From Laburnicola sp. R22_1 (taxonomy: Eukaryota; Ascomycota; Dothideomycetes; Pleosporales; Didymosphaeriaceae): DNA of 64,000 nt. Under the pieces are notes generated by a model. The model searched no databases. It was given only the letters and a program-made list of their open reading frames with translations, and was not told where the DNA came from. How positions within the stretch are numbered: the stretch's first letter is position 1; each line of letters opens with the position of its first letter. Below are positions 23,001 through 33,614 of the stretch, one piece after another. Position numbers and translations under genes: made by a program. Location: contig JACONQ010000006.1 in assembly GCA_014281115.1 (NCBI GenBank), positions 2,046,001 through 2,110,000 of the forward strand, written 5' to 3'.

Positions 23001-24460
23001 CGCGATAGCGGGGAAGGGGCAGCTAGAGGCAGTACTGTTGCGGAAGTTAGCCTCACGGTACTGTCGCTCAGAGTCTCGTGTCATGTTCGCAGATACTCAC
23101 CAAAGGGTCTTCTCCCGGTCCCCCGCGCTGTACAGGCTACTGCCATCCTATTGCTATAGGAGTCTTGAGCGGGCGTCCCCCGTATCCATGGATAGGTCGA
23201 GATCTCGTGCGCGGTGCCGCTGCAGTCGACGAGGCGAATAGAGTTTGTTTCGAATGAGAGGTTACCTGCTGCATAGACGTTGCGACCAACATGCTAGTTG
23301 GTGAGTGGCCTGTATAGGACGGGCCGAAATTTTCGTGAGGAAGGGGGAGTTGGTGTGTCCAGGGAAGAGGGGCACGAGAGGAAGACGCTTTGCAATACAG
23401 AACGAGCGACAAACGCTCAGCGTCCACTCGACTTACGAACGCGCTCCCATCACGCAGCCCAATCTCAAACTAATGACGCCGCTGCCGCTCCCCCTGCCCA
23501 CGCCAAACGCCCCCGTCGGCAAATCGCATGCCAACCTGCCTGCATCTACCCCACATACCGATCGTATCCCAACGTCTTCGACTCCCTCTCCACGCTACCA
23601 CAGTAGGCCATTCGTCGACCCCTGAACCTTGCTGCCACCGTTGTTCAGCTCGCCGGGCTGCCTCGTTCCCTCGATATGAGCCTCGGAGGCTACGATTGTA
23701 TACCGCACCACAACCCGTCTGCCCTCTCTCCTCCTATCTCGTCCGTACCCGCCGAAGGCTCGGAGGGAAAGCACAACAGGGACTAGCACTTTGGATGTAC
23801 AGGGGTTATCGCTTGCGGTTGTTTGAAGATGCCGGTCTGGCAGACTAGATGTTTACTTGTTTGCTTCGGCATGTTTGCCGCGCATGGTCACGCAACAGCA
23901 CAGCTGGCGGGGCCGGAGAGCTTGAGTCGGATATACAATGGAGATTCAATACAATCATTTCTTATAAAGCCTAATTCTAAGCTCCATGTTGCAAAGATGG
24001 TGGTGGCTCGTATGAGGAGAATAAAGACGTAGCGATCGGCCAACACATCTGCTTGTTGCGCGCTCGGCCACCACAATCCGGTGCAGCAAGCGCTTGCTTT
24101 CGTATTGCTCAGAGTCGAAGGGAGATGGCTTGAATATGCGCCATGGCGTTTCTGGCACTCTGGATCTCTGCGGATCGGCTGCTGGGACGAACAAGGCGGC
24201 GGCGGATGCAGCGCGGCGCGTCGCGCGGATACGGCCAGGGGCCCAAAGGGAGTGGAGACTGAGACTGATACAGATGTTGTATTTTTGAGTTGAACTAACT
24301 ATTCTATGAGGGTCGTACGATGCTAGAGATGCCCGTGTTGGTGTTGCGATCACGCTGCAGCGCTGTTCTCCACGCCGTCGGCGCCAGTGAGGCTGCGCTC
24401 TACGGGCGCACCCCGCGGCATCCCCGTCGCGCCCGGATGCGCACAGGGCCACCGTGCACA
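20060..24460. other. Central segment, sparse signals
   Basis: Scattered donor-like motifs (GTATGT near 20593, GTAAGT at 22429) occur, but no array, no recognisable coding region and no C/D pair that I trust. Open frames on both strands have no family resemblance. Confidence 0.35.
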
Positions 24461-24469
24461 TGTTTAGAT

Positions 24470-26480
24470 GGCTTGGAGCGTCAGCATACTAATAACTTGT
24501 CTCGTGGTGTTGCAATTGTTTGTCGCCGCCCCATTCACCCGATCGCATCTGCGTGAGGAAGTGCGTTTTCCTATCGCGCCCATACCCAACGCTCTCCACA
24601 TCTCGGTCAGAATACTAAGAATGTATTTTGGTGTTGCAGCTGCCTGGTGCCCGCCCGATTCATCCGGTCGCATCTAGTGAGGAGGTGAGTTTTCCGCCCG
24701 CGCCTGTGCCCAACGCGATGTCTTTCCTGGTGGTGCAACATCCCGGTGCCGCCCTTCCATCCTGCCATCTACTGAGAAGGCAACCCTTGTGCGTGCGCGT
24801 CTGCCTTCAACATGCTCAACATCCCGTCTACGCCCCTTTCCCGCGCTGTGAATGCTAGCGCTTCCGTGCAGAGTTGTTCATGAGTTCCGTATGCCCGTGT
24901 ACCCGATGCAGCCGCCATGTGCAACTTATTGCCGCCTATGAAGCTAGTGAGGGTCGGGTTGAGCGTGCGCTCCGTAGCCACGGTAGGGCCTAACATCCTT
25001 AGCATCCCGGCAGCGCCACGCCCCTTTCCCGGCCTGTGAATGCTCGCGCTTCCCTGTAAAAATCTTCATGATTCTGTCTGCCCTTGTATCTATGTTGGTT
25101 GTCACACTTAATAGAGCCGCCATGGGCCCCTCTATCGTCTGACAAGCTTGGGAGGGTTGTGACGAGGGTGGGCTCCGCACTCAAGTCAGTGCCAGCATTC
25201 TCAACATCCCGTCTATGCCCCTTTTCCAGCCTGTGAATGTTCGCGCTTTCTTCTAAGTTTGTTGATGTGTTCTATATACCCCTGAATCAATTGGAGCCGC
25301 CCTGTGCCCCTTTTTTCGCCCATCAATCCCGAGTGCCGTGATGAGGGCGGAGATGAGGGTGGGCTCCGCAGCTGTGTCTCCGTGTCCACATCACAACTAT
25401 GCCCCTTTTCTAAGTCTAAAGATACTAGAACTCCTTTTATAGTGTTTTTTTATGTGTTCCGTGTTTTCATATAGCCGACGCGGTCGCCGTATGCCCCTGT
25501 TTCCGCCTACCAAGCCCACTGAGGGTCGTGATGAGGGCGGGGGTGAGGGTGGGCTCCGCTCTGCTCTCCAGAAGCACCATAGGTCCAAAACACTGGCTGC
25601 AAGCCGTGGTGTTGCAATTATAGATAGGGGAAGATTTTCAGATTACTGCCCCAGCATCCAAAGCTTGTATTGGTGTTGCGCCACACCCAGAACCCCTTAT
25701 TTCCGCGTATAAAGCACAAGGATGGTGCGCTCCCCAGTCACGCGATACTCCCTGGAAACGCCAGTGGTTCTAGAATAGATGCTGCACGTCGTGGTGTTGC
25801 AGTAAGGGGTAGTTCAAGATGCTTAGATTGATGCAGCGGTAAGCATCCCAAGCTCGCCTTGGTGTTGCGGCACATCCAGAGCGCCCCCGTCGCCGCCTAC
25901 GAAGCCCAGCGATGGTGGGGTGAGGGTGAGGGTGGGATTGAGCGCCGCGGGCACGCTTTGCTTCGCATCAACACCAAAGGTCCCAAAACACTCGCTGTAA
26001 GCCGTGGTGTTGCAGTAAGGGGTATGGTAAGGCGCTCAGATTGCTACAGGCTCAGCATCCCAAGCCCGTATTGTTGTTGTAGCATATCTAGAGCCATTGT
26101 CGCCGCCCATCGAGCCCAAGGAGGGTCGTGGTGGTGAGAAAGGGGTGAGGGCCGCAGCCACACGTTGCTCTCCAGCGACACCCAAGGGCCCAGAACACTC
26201 GCTGCAAGCCGTGGTGTTGCAATAAGGGTTATACTGAGGCGCTCAGATTGCTGCAGGCTCTACTTACCAAGCCCGTATTGTGGTTGTAGCATCTAGAGGC
26301 CCTTGCCGCCGCCCATCGCCGACCATCGAGTCCAGTGAGGGGCATGGTGGTGAGAACGGGGTGAGGGCCGCAGCCACACCTTGCCCCCCCACAACACCAA
26401 AGGCCCCAAAACACTCGATGCAAGCCATGGTGTTGCAGGTAGGAGTAGGGGAAGATGCTCAGATACCTGGAGGCTCATCA
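24470..26480 (+). repeat. Tandem array of about 200-bp units
   Basis: About nine or ten diverged units are marked by recurring GCCGCC(C/T)AT(C/G) segments followed by GAGGGT(C/T)GTG(A/G)TGAG, near 24526, 24912, 25114, 25295, 25485, 25870, 26085 and 26290. A second anchor, GCAAGCCGTGGTGTTGCA, recurs near 25600, 25785, 25997, 26200 and 26415. Spacing is about 185-215 bp. GTGTTGCAG could serve as an acceptor and GTGAGT/GTGAGA as a donor, so these too may be exon-intron units. Some units contain GTGATGAG, a C-box-like string, but without a matching D box. Confidence 0.7.
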
Positions 26481-26649
26481 TCCTAAGCTCGTCTTGTCGT
26501 TGCAGCATACCCCCTGAGCGCTCCTTGGTGTTGCACCTCCACTCTCCCAACCCCCTTGACCCTCGCCAGACCCTCTGACTAGTCTCTATCACCCAGGACG
26601 ACCGCCTGACTCTGCTGCCCGGAGTCCGTGCTCCCACTTCGACCCCGCA

Positions 26650-26656
26650 TATAAAA
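26650..26656 (+). promoter_or_regulatory. TATA box ahead of the 26.8-kb array
   Basis: TATAAAA sits in otherwise GC-rich sequence and is followed by a pyrimidine-rich tract (26665-26715) typical of fungal transcription starts. The first donor of the downstream array is at 26800, so an independent transcript could start near 26690. Confidence 0.45.
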
Positions 26657-26748
26657 GCCAAACAAATTTTACCTCCGCCCTTCTTCTCACCTCCACCACA
26701 CTCTCCCACATCCACGACAGTTGCCTGCCTCTCTTTGCAGTCCTACTC

Positions 26749-27580
26749 ATGAGATCATCCTCATTTCCCTCAGCAGCACCACCGCCGCAAACATTGCATG
26801 TAAGTCAACTCCTCCTTCACCCTCGGCGACTCAGTCGCGACGGGCTTGAGCGACAGCTTCGAGCAACAGCAGCAGTGGCAACCACAGCTGCACCTGCGAC
26901 ATACTGACATCAGCACAGTGCGCTTTGCGTGGCTCTCTCAGGCGGCGTTGTCTCCTGCTCCGCAAGCTTGATTGCGTACAAGTAAGTCAGCCCCTCACTC
27001 GCTCTCAGTGGCTTCTACCCTCGACTCCTTTGACAATGACTGACATCAACACAGCATGTTTTGATTCGCCCTCACAGGCCTCACGGGTGCCATTGGCTCT
27101 GCCATTCTGCTCGTCAAACATGAACAGCCAAGTAAGTCGGCCCCTCCATCTCCCTCAGCGACTTAGTCGCGACGGGCTCGAGCGACGACAGCAACAGCTA
27201 CTGCTGTGGCCGCAGCTCCAATAGCAAAGACTGACATCGACACAGTGTGTTGTGCTTTATCCTCACGGGCTTCGCAGGCAGTGTGGTCTCCATGCGCATC
27301 TTCTCATCGAACATGTAAGTCAACCCCGCTATCTCCCTCGGCGACTTAGTTGAGATGGTCTCCGGGAGCGGCAGCCGTAGCGACTGCCGCGCCTTCAACT
27401 CGTTTGACAAAGGCTAACATTGACATAGCGCGCTCTGCTTCTCTCGCGTGTTTCGCGTTCGATGTGGTCTCCACATGCGCTCGCGAGGAGAGCAGTGTCT
27501 TCAGCTCGGTAGCTGAACGGGCTACTCAATGTCTGCAATACTTTCACAGGTCCTCGCCTCTGGTAAGTGCACGTCGATGA
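26749..27580 (+). repeat. Tandem intron-exon-like units, 150-183-bp period
   Basis: Donors GTAAGT at 26800, 26982, 27132 and 27315 are each followed by a branch-like CTGACAT or CTAACAT and an acceptor (A/T)CA(C/T)AG, then an exon of about 63-77 nt. Exons starting at 26919, 27055 and about 27245 are similar to each other, as are the introns, which share GGCGACT(C/T)AGT(C/T)GCGACGGG in several copies. A frame starting at ATG 26749 is open through the second exon but stops in the third. Translating each exon in the same relative phase gives similar hydrophobic peptides, one with a stop. I therefore favour non-coding RNA or a decayed gene. Confidence 0.65.
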
Positions 27581-27934
27581 CGACCCTCGTTGGTTGAATC
27601 GTCGCATATCATCCTCCACTCTCCACGTCTGGGATATTGCTAACCGATACTAGCAGTCTGATGCGGGTTACCGGCGATATGGTGACTCATGGCTGCGACC
27701 GTCAAGCAAGTCGCTCGAGATTCTTCCATGGGAATACGTGGGTGTCCTCTCGTGTCTCTCCTCATGATGACCATCACTGACAACAAACAACCCCTCCTCT
27801 TCAACAACTCTCCTCTTTCGGCCTTCACCTCATACCGACCTGACAATACACATGGCAGGTACCCGTATGCAGGGTCGACTGTATATCCAGCTAAGTCTTC
27901 CTCGCTTTGGTTGTTGTCGCGCTGACCGCGTACA

Positions 27935-28935
27935 GTGTGGGGGGTTGAAGTCTGGCTCTGTACCTATCCGTGGTGCCCCCCGGTTCTAAAGCAGAGCAGT
28001 CCAGGGACTGTGTGAGTACAGCCTGGTAGCCAAAGCGGCCGCCGCAGGACATGGTAAGCAATCCTAAACCGTGAGCTCTATGAATGACCTCGCTAACTGT
28101 ACTTCTATGTAGACAAAAATTTCCTGCCGAGAGCGACGGCATTTGAATCACTCAAGGCCGACTACAAACTACAACACGCCGGCTCTGAGTACAAGGGAAC
28201 AAGCCATGGGGGCAAGAGGTCCACCGGCACCGAAACAGGCTTTTGAGAAGGAGGCAGGCGGATTGTAAGATGGAGGAGATGGATTTTTGTAAGATGCAGG
28301 AAGGGAAAGAGGAAAGGGAAGAGGGAGGGGATTGTTGTAAGAGGAGGGAGGGGGGTGAAGTCTGACTGTGCGCCTCCACGCGGCGCCCCCTGGCACCACC
28401 AAGCACAGCAATCGAGGGAGCCTGAGCGCACCTCGAAGCCACGCGTCCGTCGCGAGTCCAGGTAAGAACTCTACGGTATCATGTATTGTGCTGATCATAC
28501 TTGGAACCTCAGTCAAACACACTCGCCGAGAGCAGCGGCAAACAAGCCTCACCACCGCAGAGCAATCCGGCTTGGGAGAGCAGTGGACCAACTGGATTAA
28601 AAGAGAGGACCACAAGTGTTAGCAGGCGTAATGGAGTATCACATGGGCATAACAGGATTAGGAGAGGAGGGTATGTGGATTCTTGTAAGAGGAAGTGGGT
28701 GGTTGTAAGAGGAGTGGATTGTTGTAAGAGGAGGAAGGGGGCAAAATCTGACTGTGCGCCTCCACGTGGCGCCCCCTGGCACCACTAAGCACAGCAGTCC
28801 GGACAGCCTGAGTGCGTCCGGCGATCAGCGACCGTCATGGGCCAAGGCAAGGAAGTCTTCTTCCCAAACATGTGTTACCGATTCGCTAACCATATTCTGG
28901 TTCGTAGACCAGACACGGACCGAGAGAAACGGCAT
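27935..28935 (+). repeat. Three tandem copies of a roughly 400-bp unit
   Basis: Copies begin near 27943, 28352 and 28740, each with (A/T)GAAGTCTGACTGTGCGCC or a variant, a GGCGCCCCCTGGCACCAC-like block and AGCACAGCA. They end in an intron-like segment (donors GTAAGC about 28051 and GTAAGA about 28461) and a CCGAGAGC(G/A)(A/G)CGGCA block. Between copies lie TTGTAAGAGGA-type short repeats. Copies 2 and 3 are the most alike. Reading frames differ between copies. Confidence 0.75.
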
Positions 28936-29802
28936 CTGAGTGACAGGAGTCTCATACTAGGCCATGGAGACAAAAGGCTGCCTGGCGCTGATTCCACATT
29001 TTCAGCGAAGTATGCCAGGCGGTCCATGATAGTATAGGTAAGTCCTCTTCTTCCTCGTCGGTGATGGTTACTGATTGATGGAGTGCAGCCCTCTGGATGG
29101 CCTCGTCCCAAGGCTCGATCTGAAGCCCTCTGGTGAATTTGGTCGCGCGGCTCTTCCAAATTCATAAAGAGTAAGTCGTCCATGTATCAACCTGTTGGAG
29201 ATTACTAACCGGCGGGGTACAGAACCAATATCTGGAGGTGACCGCTTGTGTCAATCCCTGAGTAATTGCGATCAGCCCTCGCGCTGCGAGAACGCCTTCA
29301 TATGGACACATTTCATCAATTGGACTGCAGAGAGTAAAAAAACGCTGCCATAGCGGCCGAAGTCGACCAGCCCTCGCTCTTTGAGTACGCTTTCATACGG
29401 AAACAGTTCATCCATTGGACTGCAAAAAATCAACATATGTTGCCACTCCAGCCAATGATATACCGTTCGCGATCATGATGGATGGTGTGCGCAACATGCC
29501 TGACGGCGATGATGCGCTGGACTTGACAAGGATGGTTCAGCATTGTTCGGATCATCCAGAGGAGGAGTGGCTGTATCCAAGCCAGTACGATGAGACCCGG
29601 ATATGGGCAATATCCAGCATACGGACAGCAAGAGTCGGATAAAGATCCTCGTGTTCCACCTGTCTCGACAAATTCCAGGCAGTTACGAGCCTTTCCATTA
29701 CAGGGTGATTCGCTATCACCTGGGAAAGGGGGCCACTCAATGTCGTCTGTAGATTCGAAGCAGACGCATGTCAGCTCTGGTGCGAAGCCTACACATCAAC
29801 TG

Positions 29803-30045
29803 GCTAAGCCGCTTACCCCGGAAATGAATGAGATCGATCCTCTCGATGCTTTCATGGCGGGCCTGACTGATGCCGAACCGACTAGAGGGCATCAGGGTCA
29901 AACAATGTTTGATGACGACAACGAGCCTGATCTAACAGCTGTGGACGGTGAGGATCTCTTGGCCTTGGCCGCCCACAAGAAGAAGAGGAAAGTGGTCCCA
30001 ACCGTCGACCATTCCAAAATTGAGTATGAACCATTCCGAAAGAAC
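29803..30045 (+). pseudogene. Fragment of Prp5-like DEAD-box splicing helicase
   Basis: An open stretch reads KPLTPEMNEIDPLDAFMAGL, then an acidic and lysine-rich linker, then VDHSKIEYEPFRKN. This order matches the N-terminal extension of Prp5/DDX46, the RNA helicase acting on U2 snRNP at the branch site. The match ends abruptly at FRKN, where the family continues with FYxE and the helicase core. After this point the sequence goes out of frame and no helicase motifs (Q motif, DEAD) follow. It is therefore a truncated copy, presumably of a gene intact elsewhere. Confidence 0.65.
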
Positions 30046-30513
30046 GTCCAGATGTTTACACAGAACTCGCCGAGGCAGCAACGCAAGAACTTCTATTGAA
30101 GATCTTTGTCGTGTGGAGATTCTAACCAAGTTCGAGTCCGCATCAAACTCAAAGGTCTAGCTCATATATTCGACGTTCCCTAAGGCATGAGGCCGGGCTC
30201 TCGGCAGAGCGACCACAAGCGTGACAATAAGCGCGAGGAAGAGAAAGCTAGGCTTAACGAAGAGGTGAATAAGGTAGCTAGCCCCACTCGTCTGGAAGAG
30301 TGGAAGAAGAACCAGCCGAAGAAGGAGACCGATAGTCCAGCTGCTAGCTCGTCCTCCGCTCCTACTGCACCCTCGACGCCCACAGTCGTCGCCCCTACGC
30401 CGCCAGAGGCGAGGCCAAGCCCAAAGCTCCATCAAAGGTTGATGCGGAGAAGAAGCCCAAGCAGGCCAAGGCCAAAGAGCCCTTCAAGGATGGAGTGGAG
30501 AACCACCGAGCAC

Positions 30514-30685
30514 CCCCTCAAGCCTTTCATCTGGCTTCATACATTCGACCTTTAGCAAGCTGCATTGCAGTATAGATGGACGCACTCAGGGAATTTTTTC
30601 ACTGAATGTAGAAGATGCACTCGTTGACTGGGTATTCATGTGCTTCTTCGTGGGTAACGATTTTCTCCCACATCTCCCTAGTCTG
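30514..30685 (+). pseudogene. Fragment of Rat1/Xrn-type 5'-3' exoribonuclease
   Basis: Two pieces in different frames match neighbouring parts of the XRN nuclease core: PLKPFIWLH at 30514-30540 and [20 protein letters not shown] at 30623-30682. The latter is highly characteristic of the family (the [10 protein letters not shown] metal-site region). The roughly 70 bp between them are scrambled by frameshifts and the sequence decays after LPSLEEIPW. It is a broken fragment with no start, no remaining catalytic domain and no proper end. Confidence 0.7.
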
Positions 30686-31040
30686 GAAGAAATTCCTTGG
30701 AGAGACGACAAAGATCGCTCCTAGTCGAGCGTTACTGGCGTCTCGGCGCTCGATGACACTGACATGGCGGGCGTCAACTTCAAGCAGGTCGATCGTAACA
30801 AGCTAATGCTGAACCTCGCTCGGAACGAGGTTGACATCCCCACGAAGCAAGATCCTCCGGCCAAGGCCCGCGCGGTCGAGAACAAGGTCACGCCCTCCAA
30901 ATGCATAAAGATCGAGACCAGCGAGCACTTTCGTGCCAATGAATGGGGAAGCGTCCAAGGAAAAGCAAAGAGCCGGAACGACAGAGACGTACCACCATCG
31001 TCACGGCCGTCTAGGCCTGACTGATATACGGTCCGATGGA

Positions 31041-31112
31041 ACCACCGAGGTAACGCAGAGGACGCCAGAAGAAGTGGCAGATCTCCGACGCGAACTTGGA
31101 GGCATCAAAGTT
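31041..31112 (+). pseudogene. Second Prp5-like fragment
   Basis: Residues TEVTQRTPEEVADLRRELGG and the following IKV resemble the Prp5 segment that normally comes about ten residues after YEPFRKN. It lies about 1 kb further on, so the two Prp5 pieces appear separated by an insertion that includes the Rat1-like fragment and other captured sequence. No helicase core follows. Confidence 0.55.
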
Positions 31113-31429
31113 CACTCCACTTCGCGTCCAACATGTCAGCCTCGTGCTTCTAATAGCAGAGGTGTGATGCCAACAATGGCCGCCATGCCTTCCCCCAACT
31201 ACATTGGGTTGGTTTGTCTCGCGACACTTATGGCTCGCGACAGACGCGACAAGATTCTTCTATCTCCTATTTCGACAATTCTGGTTTGCGACAGACGCGA
31301 GCACATGGAACCGCTCCAAGCATTGGACTTCAGGCATTGGATGCGACATTCCCCTCGATATCGTATTTATCGCCATGGATACCAGAAGGGAAGGGCCGGT
31401 ATTTGATGCCATTGAGTATGTAGTCAATG

Positions 31430-31830
31430 GTAAGTACGCCTCTCTTTGAGTGAACGGAAAGTTGCTAACGTCGCGCAGGACATCCATTTTTCTTTTATCT
31501 TCGTCGTCTGAGAGTGTGTATTTTGCATGTCGTGATGTCTCGTGCTCCAGTACGGAGGGCATTCTCCGAAAGGTACGTAAAGTCCAGCCACGAGAGTAGA
31601 TGCTGATGATCTACAGATGACTCTGGGGAAAAAGGATGTCGTGGATCCCGTGCGATATATGGGTGCTGTTTCCTTCCAATGGTATGTTTACTCCGCATCG
31701 AGAACAGATACTGACTCCAGACAGGCCTTAAGGGTTCGATTCCGGCTGTTCTTCCAGTTCCAGGGAGAAGAACGCAATTCGATGTAAGTTTCGCGATCCT
31801 CCATATAGTGAGCAAACGCTAACAGCTTCC
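31430..31830 (+). other. Run of four short intron-like segments
   Basis: Canonical short introns can be placed starting at about 31434 (GTAAGT), 31575 (GTACGT), 31681 (GTATGT) and 31785 (GTAAGT), each 42-56 bp with GCTAAC, CTGATGAT or ACTGACT before a CAG. The upstream exon could encode IPLDIVFIAMDTRREGPVFD, which is protein-like, but later exons do not extend it convincingly. Possibly another captured gene fragment. Confidence 0.35.
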
Positions 31831-32939
31831 ATGTTCCCTAGCAAATGAACAACTCGAGCGGAAGCGCATCGGTGCACGACGATCGGTCGAACGATCGAGC
31901 GATAACGGCGGAGCGAATGGCGGCGGAGACCATACGAATACTGGCAATAAGAGCGTGTGGGAATATCTGGAGAGGAATTCCCATAGCGGCAGGCAGAATA
32001 AACCACTGGCACACGCTCGCACGACGCCCAGTCGGGGCGCGGGCTCAGCCTTGGCGAAATCGGTGCGAGCAATAACTTTGAAATTGTTGGAACGACCTCA
32101 GCTGATACCACTCTTGCTTGCAGTCATCCATTATGAGTTTTTCGGCAGGTTTGCCCCAGAGACTGATTCTCGATGCGTACCTGCGTTCTGTACGGCCATG
32201 TTCGGTTAGAAGACTCGTCGACTACCGAGCAGTTTTGCGCCTTGGCTTCTGGTCAAGGACGCTAGATCAATCCTGAGGGGTATGTATCCATAGTGGATCC
32301 ATTTTGCGCAGCGGTAACGGTTTGGGTGACCTGCAAAAGACTCCTTGCACGACACTTTAATCCGCATCGACATCGAACTTCGACAGGACCTCTTTGGAGA
32401 CTGACTCAGGCACATGTCAGCGCTACAAAGTCTGCGTCCATGTACATTAATCCTTACGTTACAAAGGCGAGCGTTGGATTGCGCGACGCGAATCAGCTCG
32501 AGAAGGTGGCGCTTCGGTAGCGTTCACGGTCCACATCCAGGAATTCCGCTGAGAGGATCGTCAAATCGGACACGAGAGATACTGCCTGTGCATCGGCTGC
32601 ATATCCTCGCAAAAACTCGTCTGTTGTGTTCATTTGCTGTTCCAGACGAAAGGAAGAACCCTCTCCGTACGTGGGCCAAGATTAACGCTACTGCTTCTGA
32701 CGGGTCTTTGCCTCTCCATGCTTAGATCCATGAACGCAGCAGCTACATCTTTTCTACTAACAGGTTACAGGGCTGGTCGCATCTCGTTGACACGACATCT
32801 CGCGCAGGTGACGGCTCGGTAGCCACACGATCGATTTCAACAGCGTTCCGTTTCCCGCATTGCCCGGTTTTCCGAAATCCTGAAACAGGCAACGATCCTG
32901 AAGCGCAGGATGAACGGCATATGTTGTTGTGGGCTAAGT

Positions 32940-33610
32940 TCCTTATACTTCAATCCCAATGACACCTGCCAAGATGAACGAGATACCACGGTTGTGCACC
33001 CAGAAAGCTAGCTCTCTTCACATTGGCACAGAGGATCCACCATGGCTCTCGGAAAGAGAGGATCCAAGCCAGAAAAACGGGTGCACTGGTCGTGTAGACG
33101 ACGGACAGTCCCATAGTTGCGTGTCATGGTCACATCGCGCTAGTGGTAGTTCGGTCTCTTACATATTTTTTGACGCAAGTCGGCTTTGGACAAGGCTGCA
33201 AGGCTAATCTTCTCGTGTAGATCGTGGCCCGGTAGCATAGTCTTCGAACTACGAATTCGTACGGCAGTCTCACCTGGACACAGTTCCTCATACTGTTGCT
33301 CTATCGAACAACTGCCAAGATGAACGAAAAAGCACACTCGCAACATCACAGAACGGCCGGGACTTGTGCCTTCCGTGTGCAGAGAGTGTCAGACGGGAGA
33401 CTGATCCACCATGTCCAGCCATGCTGTAGTGGCATGGTAGGTTGTTTGCCTCTTACATGTTTCTCGTGGTATAGTCGGCTTTTGTTTCGCTACAAGACTA
33501 CTCGGCCTTGCGCAGGGTACAGACTGGTAGTCTTGTTTTGCTTCTTGAGACTAGGGACACGGTCTGCGCGCCTTCGGGTTATATTCTTCTCCGTGGCAGC
33601 TCAGAAATAC
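32940..33610 (+). repeat. Imperfect tandem duplication of about 300-350 bp
   Basis: The string GCCAAGATGAACGA occurs at 32968 and 33314, and CTCTTACAT at about 33157 and 33451, in the same order with similar flanking sequence. Each unit contains a copy of the dispersed element seen at 15-19 kb. A related TATGAACGAGAAAGCGCA occurs near 19000, tying the two ends of the central segment together. Confidence 0.6.
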
Positions 33611-33614
33611 TGAC

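Larger units (their letters stand above)
15110..33475 (+). repeat. Dispersed element family ending GTGCTCGTACAT
   Basis: Six diverged copies share a core of about 75 bp. It starts around CGACGCAGGACAGTCCCA and ends in GTGGTAGTTTGTGCTC followed by GTACATTT, which could act as a donor. Copies lie at about 15115-15190, 15435-15515, 15890-15970, 19105-19190, 33095-33170 and 33390-33470. In the copies at 15.5 and 15.97 kb, similar downstream segments start TTTCGAT after a branch-like GCTAA and a CAG acceptor (15580 and 16017). At 19.25 kb the downstream segment starts TTCAGACG. So both the element and the intron after it seem duplicated. There is no coding potential common to all copies. Confidence 0.55.

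Noticed and set aside
25330..25560. C/D RNAs in the 200-bp array, from GTGATGAG strings
   Set aside because: No D box or terminal stem at a suitable distance.
31725..31745. tRNA-like GGTTCGATTCC
   Set aside because: It resembles a T-arm, but no matching acceptor, D or anticodon arms can be drawn around it.
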